This document shows, one piece after another, positions 8,652-19,921 of a DNA stretch of 64,000 nt. The notes beneath the pieces are model-generated. The model searched no databases. It was given only the letters and a program-made list of their open reading frames with translations, and was not told the origin of the DNA. Location of the stretch: positions 2,790,001 through 2,854,000 of the forward strand of contig NZ_OW235315.1 of NCBI RefSeq assembly GCF_934924865.1. The letters are read 5' to 3'. This DNA comes from Tepidibacter aestuarii. Lineage in GTDB: Bacteria; Bacillota; Clostridia; Peptostreptococcales; Peptostreptococcaceae. Position 1 is the first letter of the stretch, and each line of letters opens with the position of its first letter. The translations under genes were made by a program, and so were the position numbers.

Positions 8652-9863
8652 TTACATTTCTATAGTATTCACCATATCAAACATAGGTAACATCATAGCT
8701 ATAACAATAAATCCAACAGCACCACCCATAACTATAATCATAATCGGCTCAATTAGTGTTGTTATTTGTCCCAATGCTGTTTCTAGTTCTTCATCATAAA
8801 AATCAGCCGTCTTTTCAAGAATTTCATCAAGTGAACCTGATTCTTCTCCTATTTTTATCATAGAAGTAACCATTGGTGGAAATACTCCTATCTTCTCAAG
8901 AGGACTCGCAAGGTCTATACCTTTTCTAACCTCTTCTTTAGCTTCAAGTATTCCTTTTTCTACAATTATATTTCCTACAATTTTTGCTACAATTTCAAGT
9001 GCATGTATTAACGGTACTCCACTTGATAATAATGTCGATAATGTTCTTGTAAATCTTGATGTAATTATCTTTTGTGTTATCCCCTTAACTATAGGTATTC
9101 TAAAGTTTATAATCCCTATTAACATCTTTCCTCTTTCACTTTTTGCATATTTAATTATAGCATAAATTACCATGAAAAGTGTAAAAAAATGTATATACCA
9201 GTACTTTTTTATACTCTCACTTATACTAAGAAGTATTCTTGTTGGAAGAGGTAGTTTAACTCCACTGCTTTCAAACATTCCAACAAACGTCGGCATAACG
9301 AATGTTAGTAAGAATGTTACAACAACAACTGCTACTATACTAAGTATTATAGGATATGCCATAGCACCCTTTACTTTATTATTAATTTTATTTTCCTTTT
9401 CATAATGGAAAGACATTCTCTCCATTATTACATCTAAGTTACCACTTACTTCTCCTGCTTCTACCATGTTAATAAGTAGTTCTGGAAATACATGTTTTTG
9501 TTTTTTAAGACTTTCTGAAAATGTAAGTCCTTTCTGAACATCATCATGCACATCTCCAATAATTTTTGCAAATTTTTTATTCTCAGTTTGAACTCTTAAA
9601 ATATCTAAACAGCTTATTATTGTAATACCTGCATTTAGTAATGTATAAAACTGCCTACAAAAAATCGCTATGTCCTTAGTTTTTATTTTTCTAAAAAAAT
9701 CTCCAATTCTTATCTCTTTACTTCCTTTATTTTCTTCTACTTTCATAGGATAATAATTATTTTGCCTTAACATTGACAAAACTTCTTCCTTGGAATTTGC
9801 TGTATACTTTCCTTCAATTCTCTTACCCGATTTATCTATAGCTGTGTATTTATAATTGGGCAT
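8652..9863 (-). CDS. pilC: Type IV pilus inner-membrane platform protein PilC
   Basis: About 403 residues with two GspF/PilC domains (roughly 70-190 and 270-390), each followed by hydrophobic helices. Domain signatures are visible: FCRQFYTLLNAGI, FPELLINMVEAGE, then SRFTRTLSTLLSSGVPL and FPPMVTSMIKIGEESG. It couples the motor ATPases to pilin insertion and extraction. Start ATG 9863 has GGGGG upstream; a TTG three codons earlier is less likely. It follows pilT by 13 bases. Confidence 0.93.
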   Translation of the reverse strand: MPNYKYTAIDKSGKRIEGKYTANSKEEVLSMLRQNNYYPMKVEENKGSKEIRIGDFFRKIKTKDIAIFCRQFYTLLNAGITIISCLDILRVQTENKKFAKIIGDVHDDVQKGLTFSESLKKQKHVFPELLINMVEAGEVSGNLDVIMERMSFHYEKENKINNKVKGAMAYPIILSIVAVVVVTFLLTFVMPTFVGMFESSGVKLPLPTRILLSISESIKKYWYIHFFTLFMVIYAIIKYAKSERGKMLIGIINFRIPIVKGITQKIITSRFTRTLSTLLSSGVPLIHALEIVAKIVGNIIVEKGILEAKEEVRKGIDLASPLEKIGVFPPMVTSMIKIGEESGSLDEILEKTADFYDEELETALGQITTLIEPIMIIVMGGAVGFIVIAMMLPMFDMVNTIEM

Positions 9864-9876
9864 ACATATCAACCCC

Positions 9877-10926
9877 CTATATGTATCTACTAACCATATC
9901 CTTGTCTACTGCATAAGTTAACAATGATTCTCTTGATATAATACCTTTTAAATATAAATTCCTTAGATCACTGTCCATAGTCTGCATTCCAAATTTTGTT
10001 CCTGTTTGTATAGATGTTTGTATTTGATGTGTTTTTCCTTCTCTTATTAGATTTCTTATTGCTGTATTTACTACCATTACCTCAAGGGCAGCAACCCTTC
10101 CACTTCCATCCTCTTTTTGAATTAATTGTTGAGATACAACACCTTCAAGAACTGCAGATAGCTGTACTAATATCTGAGGTTGCTGATGTGATGGAAAAGC
10201 ATCTATTATTCTATCTATAGTTTTAGCAGCACCTATAGTATGAAGTGTTGAAAATACTAAATGTCCTGTTTCTGCTGCTGTTAAGGCTATTGATATTGTT
10301 TCTAAATCTCTCATCTCTCCAACTAATATTACATCCGGATCCTGTCTTAAAGAGGATCTTAAAGCATTTGAAAATGATTTAGAATCAGTACCTATTTCTC
10401 TTTGGTTAACGATACTCTTATTGTGCTTATGAAGATATTCTATAGGATCTTCTAATGTTAATATGTGAGCACTTCTATTTTTATTTATATAATCAATCAT
10501 TGATGCGAGTGTTGTCGATTTTCCGCTTCCTGTAGGTCCTGTTACAAGAACTAGACCTCTTTGTTTTTTAGATAATTCTTTTATAATAGGTGGAAGACCT
10601 AGTATTTCCATACTTGGTATTTCTAAAGCTACAGATCTTATAGCCATGCAATACGTTCCTCTTTGTTTATATATATTTACTCTAAATCTTCCTAGTTTAT
10701 GATAAGAAATGGATGTATCCATTTCTCCTTTTTCTTCTAATTTCTTAAATTTCTCTTCATCTAATATTTGCTTTACTAAACTCAAATTATCATCTGGTAA
10801 TAATATGTCTTCCCCATACTTACTCAGTTTTCCATTTATTCTCATAACAGGTTGGTATCCAACTGTTATATGAAGATCTGATGCACCTAATTCTATTGTT
10901 TTTTTAAGTAAATCATATATATTCAT
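9877..10926 (-). CDS. pilT: Pilus retraction ATPase PilT
   Basis: Hexameric AAA-like motor that depolymerises the pilus and powers twitching. Visible: ASDLHI near the N-terminus, Walker A GPTGSGKST, the Asp box LTLEDPIEY, Walker B-like DPDVILVGEMRD, the His box STLHTIGA, and the retraction motif AIRNLIREGKTHQ. About 350 residues, normal length. ATG 10926 has AGGTG upstream; ATG 10932 and a GTG at 10935 next to the pilB stop are possible. Its presence implies retractile pili, not just a secretion pseudopilus. Confidence 0.93.
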   Translation of the reverse strand: MNIYDLLKKTIELGASDLHITVGYQPVMRINGKLSKYGEDILLPDDNLSLVKQILDEEKFKKLEEKGEMDTSISYHKLGRFRVNIYKQRGTYCMAIRSVALEIPSMEILGLPPIIKELSKKQRGLVLVTGPTGSGKSTTLASMIDYINKNRSAHILTLEDPIEYLHKHNKSIVNQREIGTDSKSFSNALRSSLRQDPDVILVGEMRDLETISIALTAAETGHLVFSTLHTIGAAKTIDRIIDAFPSHQQPQILVQLSAVLEGVVSQQLIQKEDGSGRVAALEVMVVNTAIRNLIREGKTHQIQTSIQTGTKFGMQTMDSDLRNLYLKGIISRESLLTYAVDKDMVSRYI

Positions 10927-10935
10927 ATCCATCAC

Positions 10936-12615
10936 CTATTTATTATTATATGTAACTGCCATAAATTCTTGGAAGCTAGTCGTTCCATTTAATACAAGCT
11001 CTTTACAATTATCCCTAAGAATAATCATCCCCTCATCTACTGCTATTTTTCTTAATCTATCTATACCTTCTTTATTATCTATTGATTCTCTTATGTTTTT
11101 ACTGATATTCATTATTTCATGAATCGAAGTTCTTCCTTTATATCCGGTATTATAGCATTGTTTACACCCTTCACCGCTATAAAGCTTGGTCTCATCTCCT
11201 ATATTAAGTATTTCTTTTTCCTTTTCGCTAGGAGTATATTCTTTTTTGCAGTTAGTGCATATTTTTCTAACAAGCCTTTGAGCTATAGCACCAACTACAG
11301 ATGCTGATATCAGGTATGGTTGTATTCCCATATCCATAAGTCTAGTTATTGTAGATGGAGCATCATTTGTATGCATTGTGCTTATAACAAGATGTCCTGT
11401 TATCGCTGCTCTTGCTGCAATTTGAGCCGTTTCTGCATCTCTTATTTCTCCTATCATTATAATGTCCGGGTCTTGTCTAAGTATTGATCTAAGTCCATTT
11501 GCAAAAGTTAACCCTGCTTTATTATTTACTTGAACTTGATTTATACCATGAAGCTTATATTCTACAGGGTCCTCTACTGTAATTATATTTTTATCTATTT
11601 GATTTAATTCCCTTAATATAGTATATAATGTAGTAGTTTTACCACTTCCTGTAGGACCAGTAATTAATATAATCCCATTAGGATTTTCAACCAATTCATC
11701 AAATCTTTCTAAATTATCCTGAGTAAATCCTAACTGACTCTTTGAAAGTAGAAATGAACTTCTGTCTAAAAGTCTTATAACTATTTTTTCTCCAAATACA
11801 GTCGGTAGTACTGATATACGAAGATCTACTTCTTTTCCATCTATATTTATCTCTATTCTACCATCCTGCGGAACTCTTTTTTCTGCAATATCCATTTTCC
11901 CCATTATTTTAATTCTTGTAACTATTGCTGAATGAGTGGTCTTTGCTGAACTCATAATTTCCTGAAGCTGTCCATCTACCCTGAATCTCATTCGAACATT
12001 TTCTTCAAATGGTTCAATATGTATATCACTTGCCTTAGCTTTTACTGCCTGCTTTATTATAGAATTTACAAGCCTAACAACAGGAGCATTATTTATGTCA
12101 TTTAATATTTCTTCATCTAAATCATTTATGTTATCTACTTCATATTGTTTCTTAAAATCTTCTATTGCCTTTTCAGCTACTTCTTTTCCGTAACATTTAT
12201 CTATCCCATTTAATATATCCTTCCTTGAACATATACAAGGCTCAACATCCATATTTGTAGCTATTTTAACATCATCTATTGCAAATATATTAAGAGGATC
12301 TACCATAGCTACCATAAGCCTACCTCTTTGTTTTCTTATTGGAATCAATTCATATCTTCTTGCTAAACTTTCCGATATTAATAACGGAACTTCTTCATCT
12401 ATTACAAAATTTTCTAGATTAATATGTGGTATTCCCAATTGAAACTCTAGTATTTCTATGATATCTTGTTCTGTTATAATATTATTGTCTATCAATATTT
12501 GTCCTAATTTTTTTTTAGAACTTTTCTGTTCTTCCAAAGCTTTGTCTAATTGTTCTTGAGTTATTTTTCCTGTTGATATTAAAATTTCTCCTAATTTAAT
12601 TTTTTTGTATTCCAT
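10936..12615 (-). CDS. pilB: Pilus extension ATPase PilB
   Basis: 559 residues. An N-terminal MshEN-type domain (about 1-140; KLGEILISTGKITQEQLD) is followed by the GspE ATPase core: Walker [11 protein letters not shown], Asp box ITVEDPVEY, Walker B DPDIIMIGEIRD, His box STMHTNDA. A tetracysteine zinc site (CTNC and CKQC) is near residues 460-500. MshEN domains bind c-di-GMP in several relatives, which would add a second c-di-GMP input besides the riboswitch; that is inference. It is followed directly by pilT. Confidence 0.93.
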   Translation of the reverse strand: MEYKKIKLGEILISTGKITQEQLDKALEEQKSSKKKLGQILIDNNIITEQDIIEILEFQLGIPHINLENFVIDEEVPLLISESLARRYELIPIRKQRGRLMVAMVDPLNIFAIDDVKIATNMDVEPCICSRKDILNGIDKCYGKEVAEKAIEDFKKQYEVDNINDLDEEILNDINNAPVVRLVNSIIKQAVKAKASDIHIEPFEENVRMRFRVDGQLQEIMSSAKTTHSAIVTRIKIMGKMDIAEKRVPQDGRIEINIDGKEVDLRISVLPTVFGEKIVIRLLDRSSFLLSKSQLGFTQDNLERFDELVENPNGIILITGPTGSGKTTTLYTILRELNQIDKNIITVEDPVEYKLHGINQVQVNNKAGLTFANGLRSILRQDPDIIMIGEIRDAETAQIAARAAITGHLVISTMHTNDAPSTITRLMDMGIQPYLISASVVGAIAQRLVRKICTNCKKEYTPSEKEKEILNIGDETKLYSGEGCKQCYNTGYKGRTSIHEIMNISKNIRESIDNKEGIDRLRKIAVDEGMIILRDNCKELVLNGTTSFQEFMAVTYNNK

Positions 12616-12634
12616 AATTAAATCTCCTTGTTAT

Positions 12635-13318
12635 TTAGTAAACATTAGTAAACTTCAACTCTTTTTCTCTTGGCATCCCTTCAATAATTAATGCATCATA
12701 TAACTTAATCTCTATATCTAGTCCATAGCTTTTCATATACTCTATAACTTCATTTCTGTCGTTTATATGCTTTTTTAAAATATCAGAATTTCCTATAACC
12801 TTTATTTCATATGGCTGAACTATAGGAGTAAAATTAACATTTATATGGCTTCCTGCTAGCGCAATAGCACTATACTGACTAACTCTTTGACCATTTATGG
12901 ATATAGATTCTCCACCATATCTTCTTATTTGATTGATTAACCTAACAAAAAAGCTGTTTCTCTCCATCAAATCTCCTAAATTTACCTCTTCTTCTGTATC
13001 TATTTTTATTATCATGCCGGAACCTTGAACATCCTTATATCCTAAAATCATTTTAAGATTATCTATATTTTCTTTCATGCTTTTACCCAGCGGGTCATCT
13101 ATTTTATTTTCCTCTAATATATCTAGTTGATTTTTCAAGTACTCTTTCTTAGCTGTTAACTTTTTATTTTCCTGTTTAACTCTATTTACCTGATCTATTA
13201 TCTGTTTATCAAAGAAAGAAAGTTCTTCAACTACATTGTAGTTATTTTTTAATTGAATACCAACTCCTATTCCTAAAATCAAAGAAAGTATCAATATATG
13301 TATATAGGATTTTTTCAT
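12635..13318 (-). CDS. DUF881 family membrane protein
   Basis: 227 residues: a signal-anchor helix at 6-22, a coiled coil at about 35-75, then a conserved globular part with GSGMIIKI, LINQIRRYGGESISINGQR and PYEIKVIGN, which match the DUF881 family of Firmicutes. Its biochemical role is not known. It is the first gene of the pilus run, 19 bases before pilB, with GAGGAG before ATG 13318. Extracytoplasmic location is predicted. Confidence 0.8.
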   Translation of the reverse strand: MKKSYIHILILSLILGIGVGIQLKNNYNVVEELSFFDKQIIDQVNRVKQENKKLTAKKEYLKNQLDILEENKIDDPLGKSMKENIDNLKMILGYKDVQGSGMIIKIDTEEEVNLGDLMERNSFFVRLINQIRRYGGESISINGQRVSQYSAIALAGSHINVNFTPIVQPYEIKVIGNSDILKKHINDRNEVIEYMKSYGLDIEIKLYDALIIEGMPREKELKFTNVY

Positions 13319-13473
13319 AATCTTAACTCCTCAAATTTAATTTACTATTCAATATTATAATACATCAAATTCTTTTTAATTTATACAAAAACTTAACTAA
13401 AATTCACATATTATGTCTTTATATAAAAAATTCGCTTTATGATAACGCTCTCTTATATAATGCCCTTATATAG

Positions 13474-13515
13474 AAAAGAACTTGTGAGTATAAAAATATA
13501 CTCACAAGTTCTTTT
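13474..13515 (-). terminator. Terminator after the chemoreceptor at 13601
   Basis: AAAAGAACTTGTGAGTAT pairs perfectly with ATACTCACAAGTTCTTTT, an 18-bp stem with a six-base loop. It lies between the chemoreceptor stop and the DUF881-pilB transcription unit on the same strand and separates them. Confidence 0.85.
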
Positions 13516-13598
13516 AGCTTCTGGATTAGTTCCCCCACAGGGCACACGCAACCCAAAATTCAGATTGAGTAAAAAATTCATCTGAATCAAGTTTCACT
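13507..13598 (-). repeat. Dispersed repeat R3, copy a
   Basis: On the minus strand it reads AGTGAAACTTGATTCAGATG, a hairpin with CTGAAT, then GGAACTAATCCAGAAGCTAAAAG. A second copy on the plus strand at 41246-41320 matches closely but lacks about 22 bases (TGGGTTGCGTGTGCCCTGTG and neighbours) found here. Confidence 0.65.
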
Positions 13599-13600
13599 TA

Positions 13601-15625
13601 TTAGTTTAATTTAAATTGTTTTGTTACTTCCTCAAGTTCTGTCGCCATACTTGATAATTGTTCAGCAGATCTTGTTATTTCATTTATTGTAGCAGATTGC
13701 TCTTGACTAGAGGCTGCTACTTCTTCTGTATTAGCAACAGAATCTATTGCTATGCCCTCTATTTCTTTAGCAAATTCCATAACCTGCTGAGATTTTTCAG
13801 TAGAATTTGATATATTTTCACTAGTTATAAGGAGCTTTTCCTTTGTTAAATCAAATCCATTGAGTATATCTTTTAGATAGTCCGCTACCTCAGTTACTAT
13901 AGCTTCTCCTTTTTGGGTTTCTTCAGTTCCTTTATTTATTGCTATACTAGCTTTTTGAGTATTATTTTGAGTAGATACTATTAAATCCTTTATCTTATCA
14001 GATGATTTCATAGATTCCTCTGCAAGCTTTCTTATCTCATCTGCAACAACAGCAAATCCTCTTCCACTTTCTCCAGCTCTTGCCGCTTCTATAGCTGCAT
14101 TTAAGGCTAATAGATTAGTTTGATCTGCTATATTGTTTATAACTTCTAATATATCCCCTATTTCCTTTGATGCTTCATCTAAATCAGCCATAACATCAGA
14201 TGTATAACCTACGCTTTCTTTTATAACATTCATCTGAGTTATCATATCCGTCATCTTTTCTCTACCTTGAAGAGCTAATTTACTTGTTTCATTAGCATTA
14301 TCAACTACGTCTACAATCTCATTCTTTATATAGTCCATTGAGCTTCCAACTTCTTTTATATTGTTCAATACATTATTTGTAGCCTGAGATTGCTTTTCTG
14401 AACCATGAGCTATATCTTGAGTTGATACAGCTATCTGTTCAGAAACCATAGCAGCTTGCTCAGTTGAAGCTAATAATTCTTGCGAGAAAGATGATACGCT
14501 AAACGTTACATCTTGGATTTTATTAGTTATCCCGCTTAAATTATCTATCATATCATTAAAGCCTTCAGTTAATATACCAATTTCATCATTAGATTTTATA
14601 TCTATTTTTTCAGTTAAATCTCCCTTTGATACTTTTTTAGACACTTGAACTACTTTTTGAATAGGATTTATCATTTTTCCAAGCATAAATATTATTATAA
14701 ATGCACTTAGCACAAACGTTATTATAGATGTAATTATAGACTTTATCATTGTGGTTTTAAGTGCAGCATGTAAATTTTCCATAGATATTCCTATATCCAC
14801 TGCACCTATATGTTCTCCATTATCATATACAGGCATTAATACATCGTATGTAGGTATCTTGTCTTTGTACATAAATTCCGATGTATATTGTTTTCCATTT
14901 TGAGCAGCCTCTATGCTTCCTTTATCATTACAATCTATCCCTATTCTATCTTTTTCACTATGTGCTACAGCCTTTAAGTTTTTATCTATAAAAAGTGCAA
15001 ATACTATATTATCTTCTGCTGCAATCTTATCTATTACCGTTTGTATATTCATAGATTGTTTCATTTTTTCGATATTATTAGCTATGATACCAACTTGAAC
15101 TATTCCTCCATTTGGCAATCTTGTTGCCCCATATTTATAGTAATCATTAGAAACTTCGCTTTTTCTTATATCTTCTACAACAGTATCTTGCTTTCCATCA
15201 AGTAAAGGTTTAACTGCATGAGTATCAGGATATTTGTAACCTATATTTTCAATTAAATTCGAGTAAATTATAATACCATCTTCATTAGTCACATCAATCT
15301 CAGAAACTCCTGCATTTTCAGCTATTTTTACTAAGTATTCATTTGAAATTTCGTTGTTACTTCCAATAACATAAGCCACTGACAATATTGTATTTCCCAA
15401 CAGTCCATCGATCTGTTCTATTGCCTCATTATTGCGCTCTAATTGTGATGTTATTTCTTTAACTAACGCCAACCCATCTTCTTTTAATTGTTTCTTCATA
15501 GATTTATCTATCGTTTGAATAGATAAATAAGTACTTATAGTTAATATTGACATTATCACCAATAATATAATTGCTGTTATCTTTGTTTTTATTGAATTAA
15601 CCTTAAAATTTAATTTAACTTTCAT
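13601..15625 (-). CDS. Methyl-accepting chemotaxis protein with Cache sensor
   Basis: 674 residues: transmembrane helix at about 15-37, an extracytoplasmic Cache domain to about 285 with the typical [19 protein letters not shown] end, a second helix at about 290-312, HAMP to about 365, then the MCP signalling hairpin with the tip sequence [18 protein letters not shown] near residue 500. It would pass ligand state to CheA/CheW, which are not in this window. ATG 15625 has GGAGGAGGA upstream. It is a clear paralogue of the next gene, probably from tandem duplication. Ligand unknown. Confidence 0.93.
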   Translation of the reverse strand: MKVKLNFKVNSIKTKITAIILLVIMSILTISTYLSIQTIDKSMKKQLKEDGLALVKEITSQLERNNEAIEQIDGLLGNTILSVAYVIGSNNEISNEYLVKIAENAGVSEIDVTNEDGIIIYSNLIENIGYKYPDTHAVKPLLDGKQDTVVEDIRKSEVSNDYYKYGATRLPNGGIVQVGIIANNIEKMKQSMNIQTVIDKIAAEDNIVFALFIDKNLKAVAHSEKDRIGIDCNDKGSIEAAQNGKQYTSEFMYKDKIPTYDVLMPVYDNGEHIGAVDIGISMENLHAALKTTMIKSIITSIITFVLSAFIIIFMLGKMINPIQKVVQVSKKVSKGDLTEKIDIKSNDEIGILTEGFNDMIDNLSGITNKIQDVTFSVSSFSQELLASTEQAAMVSEQIAVSTQDIAHGSEKQSQATNNVLNNIKEVGSSMDYIKNEIVDVVDNANETSKLALQGREKMTDMITQMNVIKESVGYTSDVMADLDEASKEIGDILEVINNIADQTNLLALNAAIEAARAGESGRGFAVVADEIRKLAEESMKSSDKIKDLIVSTQNNTQKASIAINKGTEETQKGEAIVTEVADYLKDILNGFDLTKEKLLITSENISNSTEKSQQVMEFAKEIEGIAIDSVANTEEVAASSQEQSATINEITRSAEQLSSMATELEEVTKQFKLN

Positions 15626-15784
15626 TCAATCCTCCTCCATTTTTTTAGTTATATACATATTTTTAACAAATTTATTCATTTTATTCTATTATTATAACAT
15701 ATTTCTCCATTTTATTTTCTTTTTCCTCTTTAAATTACATATATTTTTATTAAAATTTTAGAAACAATACTATAGTCACAAGTA

Positions 15785-15826
15785 AAAAACACTCTTTTAA
15801 GACCATTGTCCTATAAGAGTGTTTTT
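15785..15826 (-). terminator. Terminator after the chemoreceptor at 15830
   Basis: AAAACACTCTT pairs with AAGAGTGTTTT around an 18-base loop, flanked by A-runs that read as T on the minus strand. Confidence 0.75.
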
Positions 15827-15829
15827 ATC

Positions 15830-17839
15830 TTAAACTTTAAATTGCTCAACCATAAATTCAAGTTCTCTAGTCATACAAGAAAGTTCTTGTACTGATGATG
15901 ATATTTCTTGTATGCTTACAGACTGTTGCTCACTCGATGCAGCAACTTCTTCAGTGCTAGCAACCGAATCCATAGCTATAGCTTCTATTTCATATATTAC
16001 ATTTTCTATGTTTTTAACTTTTTCATTTGATAGATTGATACTTTCATTAGTCCTATATAATTTTTGTTTTGTTACTTCAAATCCATTTAATATATCTTTT
16101 AAATACTCTCCCACTTGCGTTACTATAACCTCGCCTTTATTTGTTTCTTCTAAGCCTTGGTTTATAACATTCATAGCCCTCTTAGTATTTTTCTGATTTG
16201 ATAGTATCAACGTTTGTATCTTCCCTGCTGATTTAGTGGACTCATCTGCAAGTTTTCTTATTTCATCTGAAACCACAGCAAATCCTTTACCACTTTCTCC
16301 AGCTCTTGCCGCCTCTATAGCTGCATTTAAAGCTAATAAATTGGTTTGATCTGCTATATTATTTATAACCTGAAGTATGTCCTCAATTTCGCGGGAAGCC
16401 TTCTCAAGATCATTCATTACATTATATGTATATCCAACATTCTCCTTTATTGTATTCATCTGATTTACCATATCTACCATTTTTTCTCTTCCCTGAATAG
16501 CTAACTCACTTGTATTGTCAGCATTATCTACAACATCCTTAACCTCATGCTTTATATTATCCATTCCAGTTGCAACCTCTTTTATATTATTTAATACATT
16601 TTCAGTAGATTGAGATTGTTTTTCTGAACCGATTGCTATATTTTGAGTGGATATAGCTATTTGTTCTGATACAATAGCAGCTTGCTCAGTTGACGAAAGA
16701 AGCTCTTGAGAAAAATCATTTATACCAGATGTAGTTTCTTTTATTTTCGTAGTCATACTTCTTAAATTATTGGTCATCTTATTAAAACTAGATGCTAACA
16801 TTCCTATTTCATTATTGTCCTTTATATTTATAACCTTAGTCAAATCTCCATCCGATACCTCATTAGACACTCTTATAACTTCATTTAATGGTCTTAATAA
16901 TTTATCTAATAATAAAATTATTATTCCAGAACTAAGTGCAAAAGCAATAAAAGCTACTATAATAGTATTTATAAACATCTGCTTCTTGACATTTTCTAAA
17001 TTTTTCATAGATATACCTACATCAACAGCCCCTATATGCTCGCCATTATTATAAAGAGGTACTAACACATCATATACCCAAAGACCTGGTTTATACTCAT
17101 ATTCCCAAGCGTATTTATTCCCATTTTTTGCAGCCTCTTTACTTCCTTTATCGTTGAATGTTTTTCCTATCTTCTCCTTATCACTATGAGCTATAGCAGT
17201 TAAGTTCTTATCTATTATAGTTATGTATTCTATACCTTCTTGTTTTACTATTTTTTCTATTATATTCTGATTAGATACTGAACTTTTTATATCCTCTATA
17301 CTATTAGCTAGTATACCTATTTGAAGTATAGTTCCATCTTTAAGTTTTATTGCTGAATACTTGTAATAATCATTTGAAACAGAACTTTTTCTTATGTCTT
17401 CTACAATTTGTTCATCCTTACCATGAATCAGCTTAGACACAGCATGGTCATTTTGGTATATAAATCCCAAATTCTCATTTAAATTAGAATATATTATGAC
17501 ACCATCTTGATTTGCTAAATTTATTTCAGAAATATTACTGCTTTTAGCCAATTCAAATAGATAATCATTAGATATCAATTTCCCTTTAGCAATTATGTTG
17601 CAAATAGATATCATATTATCTTCCAATAATTTGTCTATACTATTTATAGTTTCATTATTGTTTTCTATTTGCAGTATTATCTCTTTAACAAGCTGAGTTC
17701 CATCTTGTTCTAACTGCTGTTTAATAGATTTCTGTGTAGTTTTTATAGATAAAAAACTCAGCGACGATATTATTATAAGTAATATAATTAATAAAGCACT
17801 TATAAATTTAAACTTTATAGAGCTACATTTAATTTTCAA
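15830..17839 (-). CDS. Methyl-accepting chemotaxis protein with Cache sensor (paralogue)
   Basis: About 669 residues with the same plan as its neighbour: membrane helix, Cache domain ending [19 protein letters not shown], membrane helix, HAMP, and MCP hairpin with [19 protein letters not shown] place the start at TTG 17839: GGGGGGG lies just upstream and the resulting N-terminus ([12 protein letters not shown]) aligns with the neighbour ([15 protein letters not shown]). The ATG at 17884 has no ribosome site. Divergence between the two is greatest in the Cache domain, so they probably sense different ligands. Confidence 0.92.
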   Translation of the reverse strand: MKIKCSSIKFKFISALLIILLIIISSLSFLSIKTTQKSIKQQLEQDGTQLVKEIILQIENNNETINSIDKLLEDNMISICNIIAKGKLISNDYLFELAKSSNISEINLANQDGVIIYSNLNENLGFIYQNDHAVSKLIHGKDEQIVEDIRKSSVSNDYYKYSAIKLKDGTILQIGILANSIEDIKSSVSNQNIIEKIVKQEGIEYITIIDKNLTAIAHSDKEKIGKTFNDKGSKEAAKNGNKYAWEYEYKPGLWVYDVLVPLYNNGEHIGAVDVGISMKNLENVKKQMFINTIIVAFIAFALSSGIIILLLDKLLRPLNEVIRVSNEVSDGDLTKVINIKDNNEIGMLASSFNKMTNNLRSMTTKIKETTSGINDFSQELLSSTEQAAIVSEQIAISTQNIAIGSEKQSQSTENVLNNIKEVATGMDNIKHEVKDVVDNADNTSELAIQGREKMVDMVNQMNTIKENVGYTYNVMNDLEKASREIEDILQVINNIADQTNLLALNAAIEAARAGESGKGFAVVSDEIRKLADESTKSAGKIQTLILSNQKNTKRAMNVINQGLEETNKGEVIVTQVGEYLKDILNGFEVTKQKLYRTNESINLSNEKVKNIENVIYEIEAIAMDSVASTEEVAASSEQQSVSIQEISSSVQELSCMTRELEFMVEQFKV

Positions 17840-17930
17840 TAAAATCCCCCCCAAACCTCTATTTAAATATGTATATTTTAACATTTTTTATCCAATATGT
17901 CATTAATTAACATATAATTTCCTTATTCAT

Positions 17931-18035
17931 AAAAAAATTTGTCTAGTTGCTACACATTGACTCATGTCACCAACAAGAATTACGACTCTGTTGCTTAAAA
18001 ATAGTTACAAGTGTAGTTCTTCCACCAATGTTATC
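17931..18035 (+). repeat. Dispersed repeat R2, copy a
   Basis: About 105 bp beginning AAAAAAATTTGTCTAGTTGC, with CATTGACTCATGTCACCAAC, GACTCTGTTGCTTAAAAATA and CACCAATGTTATC. Copies b (27418) and c (63124) share the same order of motifs and orientation. It lies between the H-NOX receptor terminator and the next receptor. Confidence 0.8.
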
Positions 18036-18069
18036 TATAGAGCGAAAATTTTATAGTCCCTTAGTGTAT

Positions 18070-18104
18070 AAAAAATACGCCTTTTATAAAAAGGCGTATT
18101 TTTT
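18070..18104 (-). terminator. Terminator after the H-NOX receptor
   Basis: AAAAAATACGCCTTTT pairs with AAAAGGCGTATTTTTT around a short loop, three bases past the coding end on the minus strand, with a T-run. Confidence 0.88.
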
Positions 18105-18106
18105 AT

Positions 18107-19906
18107 CTATATTTTATATATATTTATATCTTCACTAAAATTATCTACAATTTCGTTAAACTCAGAGACACTCTTAGTAAGATTTTTTATTTCTTCTGTA
18201 TAAGTTGTTACACTAGAACTTACTTCTTGAGATGAAGCTGAATTTTCTTCCGCTATTGCTGCTAATGATTCCATATTTTCAAAAATTGATGATATAGATT
18301 CAGTTTCTTTTTGAAGATACTCAGATGTTTTTATCATTTTTTTAGCTACATCCTTTATTGTATTATTAGCAAGACTACTCTCCGATACAGCTATATTCAA
18401 TTTATGATTTTCTTCTTCAAGCACCTCAAACTCAGTTCCAACATCTGATACAAGGTTTTCTATTTCTCCAATAAACATAGACAAATTAGAATTTATATTA
18501 TTAACTGCATCTTGAGATTGCTCTGCAAGCTTTCTAACTTCTTCAGCTACAACTGCAAACCCTTTTCCCATATCTCCAGCTCTTGCAGCTTCTATTGAAG
18601 CATTAAGTGCCAATAAATTAGTCTGATATGCAATTGATGCAACTATAGATACGATATCAGTTATATTCTCAGCTTTCTTTTGAAGGTTAACACTGTTTTC
18701 CTTAACCATTTCAAAGCTTTTCAGTATATCATTTAGTTTATCAGTAGTCGATTTAACATGGCTGTATCCTTGCTCTATTCTCTCAACCGATTTTTCTAAT
18801 TCTTCTTTATTTTCATTTTCCATTTCAGATATATTTTTTATACCAATTATATTGTCATTTAATAAGCTAACAGCACTTTCAGTCTCTTCTGCTTGAGTTA
18901 TAGCTGCTGTTGCAACTTGTTCAACTATCCCCGATATTTCTTCAGAAGTATAGTCCATTTTATTAGCTATTCCCGTCAATGTTTTACTGAAAGTATTCAT
19001 TTCGTCAGTAACACCTTTAAATCCTACAAAGTCCTTTCTTATTATATCCTTGTACTCATTTAATATATCGTACACATCTTCATACATATCATTCGATACA
19101 ATCTTTCCGCCCTCTGTATAATTATGTGATTTAATATTTTCAAATTCATCTAGTATAAACTGCATAGGCTTATTCATAATTTTAGATGATGCTATAAAAC
19201 TTAAAAATGCTACAAAAGGATATATATACATACCTATATTTTTAAACAGAATATTAACGGGTAAGCTGAGCAATATAAATATTACAAGAGACAGTATAGA
19301 AGTTTTTACATGTATATCTTTTATGAACCCAAAAGACATTAATTTGTTTAATTTATAAGTCTTTTTAAAGTATATATCTTTTTCGAATAATATCTTAATT
19401 TTAAGCTCTGATGAACTTCTTTCAACTTCTTCTACTTGTATTTTCTCATTATAATACTTTGCCGCACCTTCAAGCATTCCTAAAAAGTAATCAAACATGC
19501 CTCTCTTTGATCTATACTCAAATATAGCTTCATTTTTTGATATAGGTGTTAAATCAAGTCCTGGTGGTTTAGCTCCAGGGATTCTCTTCACAACTATCTT
19601 ATGTACATCGTTCATAGATTTTAGAAATTGATATAATGTATCATGTCTAAAAAAAGCAGGATAGTCATTAGTAAATGTAACAATATTGTCTATACCTATG
19701 CTCTTCCATATACTTTTTTCATCCAAGTTTACCGCTTTAGCTATGTTCTTAATTATGTTAAATACAGTAGCGTCATCAACATCTTCAATAGGTGAAAATG
19801 TTTTTGAACTACTAACATTGCAATCTTGCATTGCTTTATCCACTACATCATCATTATAAATTTTTCTACATGTTTTAAGCCAAGTTGATACAACTGTGCC
19901 CTTCAT
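18107..19906 (-). CDS. H-NOX heme-domain chemotaxis receptor
   Basis: 599 residues. Residues 1-185 are an H-NOX domain: proximal heme ligand His102 (NDVHKI), Pro115, and the YxSxR heme-propionate motif at 131-135. Trp9, Asn74 and Tyr140, the distal-pocket triad that stabilises O2 in the Thermoanaerobacter H-NOX, are all present at the same numbers. Two membrane helices lie at about 206-250, then a cytoplasmic MCP hairpin with [18 protein letters not shown]. It has no Cache domain; the gas sensor is cytoplasmic. It is a predicted O2 or NO taxis receptor. ATG 19906 has GGAGGGG upstream; the frame extends five codons to an ATG that is inside that ribosome site. Confidence 0.93.
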   Translation of the reverse strand: MKGTVVSTWLKTCRKIYNDDVVDKAMQDCNVSSSKTFSPIEDVDDATVFNIIKNIAKAVNLDEKSIWKSIGIDNIVTFTNDYPAFFRHDTLYQFLKSMNDVHKIVVKRIPGAKPPGLDLTPISKNEAIFEYRSKRGMFDYFLGMLEGAAKYYNEKIQVEEVERSSSELKIKILFEKDIYFKKTYKLNKLMSFGFIKDIHVKTSILSLVIFILLSLPVNILFKNIGMYIYPFVAFLSFIASSKIMNKPMQFILDEFENIKSHNYTEGGKIVSNDMYEDVYDILNEYKDIIRKDFVGFKGVTDEMNTFSKTLTGIANKMDYTSEEISGIVEQVATAAITQAEETESAVSLLNDNIIGIKNISEMENENKEELEKSVERIEQGYSHVKSTTDKLNDILKSFEMVKENSVNLQKKAENITDIVSIVASIAYQTNLLALNASIEAARAGDMGKGFAVVAEEVRKLAEQSQDAVNNINSNLSMFIGEIENLVSDVGTEFEVLEEENHKLNIAVSESSLANNTIKDVAKKMIKTSEYLQKETESISSIFENMESLAAIAEENSASSQEVSSSVTTYTEEIKNLTKSVSEFNEIVDNFSEDINIYKI

Positions 19907-19921
19907 ACAAAACCCCTCCAT

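Noticed and set aside
8581..8799. Plus-strand ORF of 72 codons
   Set aside because: It covers the riboswitch and the end of pilC in another frame, with no ribosome site.
1..13318. Missing secretin (PilQ) and PilP as evidence of a broken pilus locus
   Set aside because: Single-membrane bacteria do not need them; the locus looks complete for a Gram-positive type IV pilus.
13535..13565. CACAGGGCAC-ACGCAACCC on the plus strand, recalling a c-di-GMP-I (GEMM) motif
   Set aside because: The required hairpins between the motif parts are missing and no plus-strand gene follows; it fits better as the insert in repeat R3.
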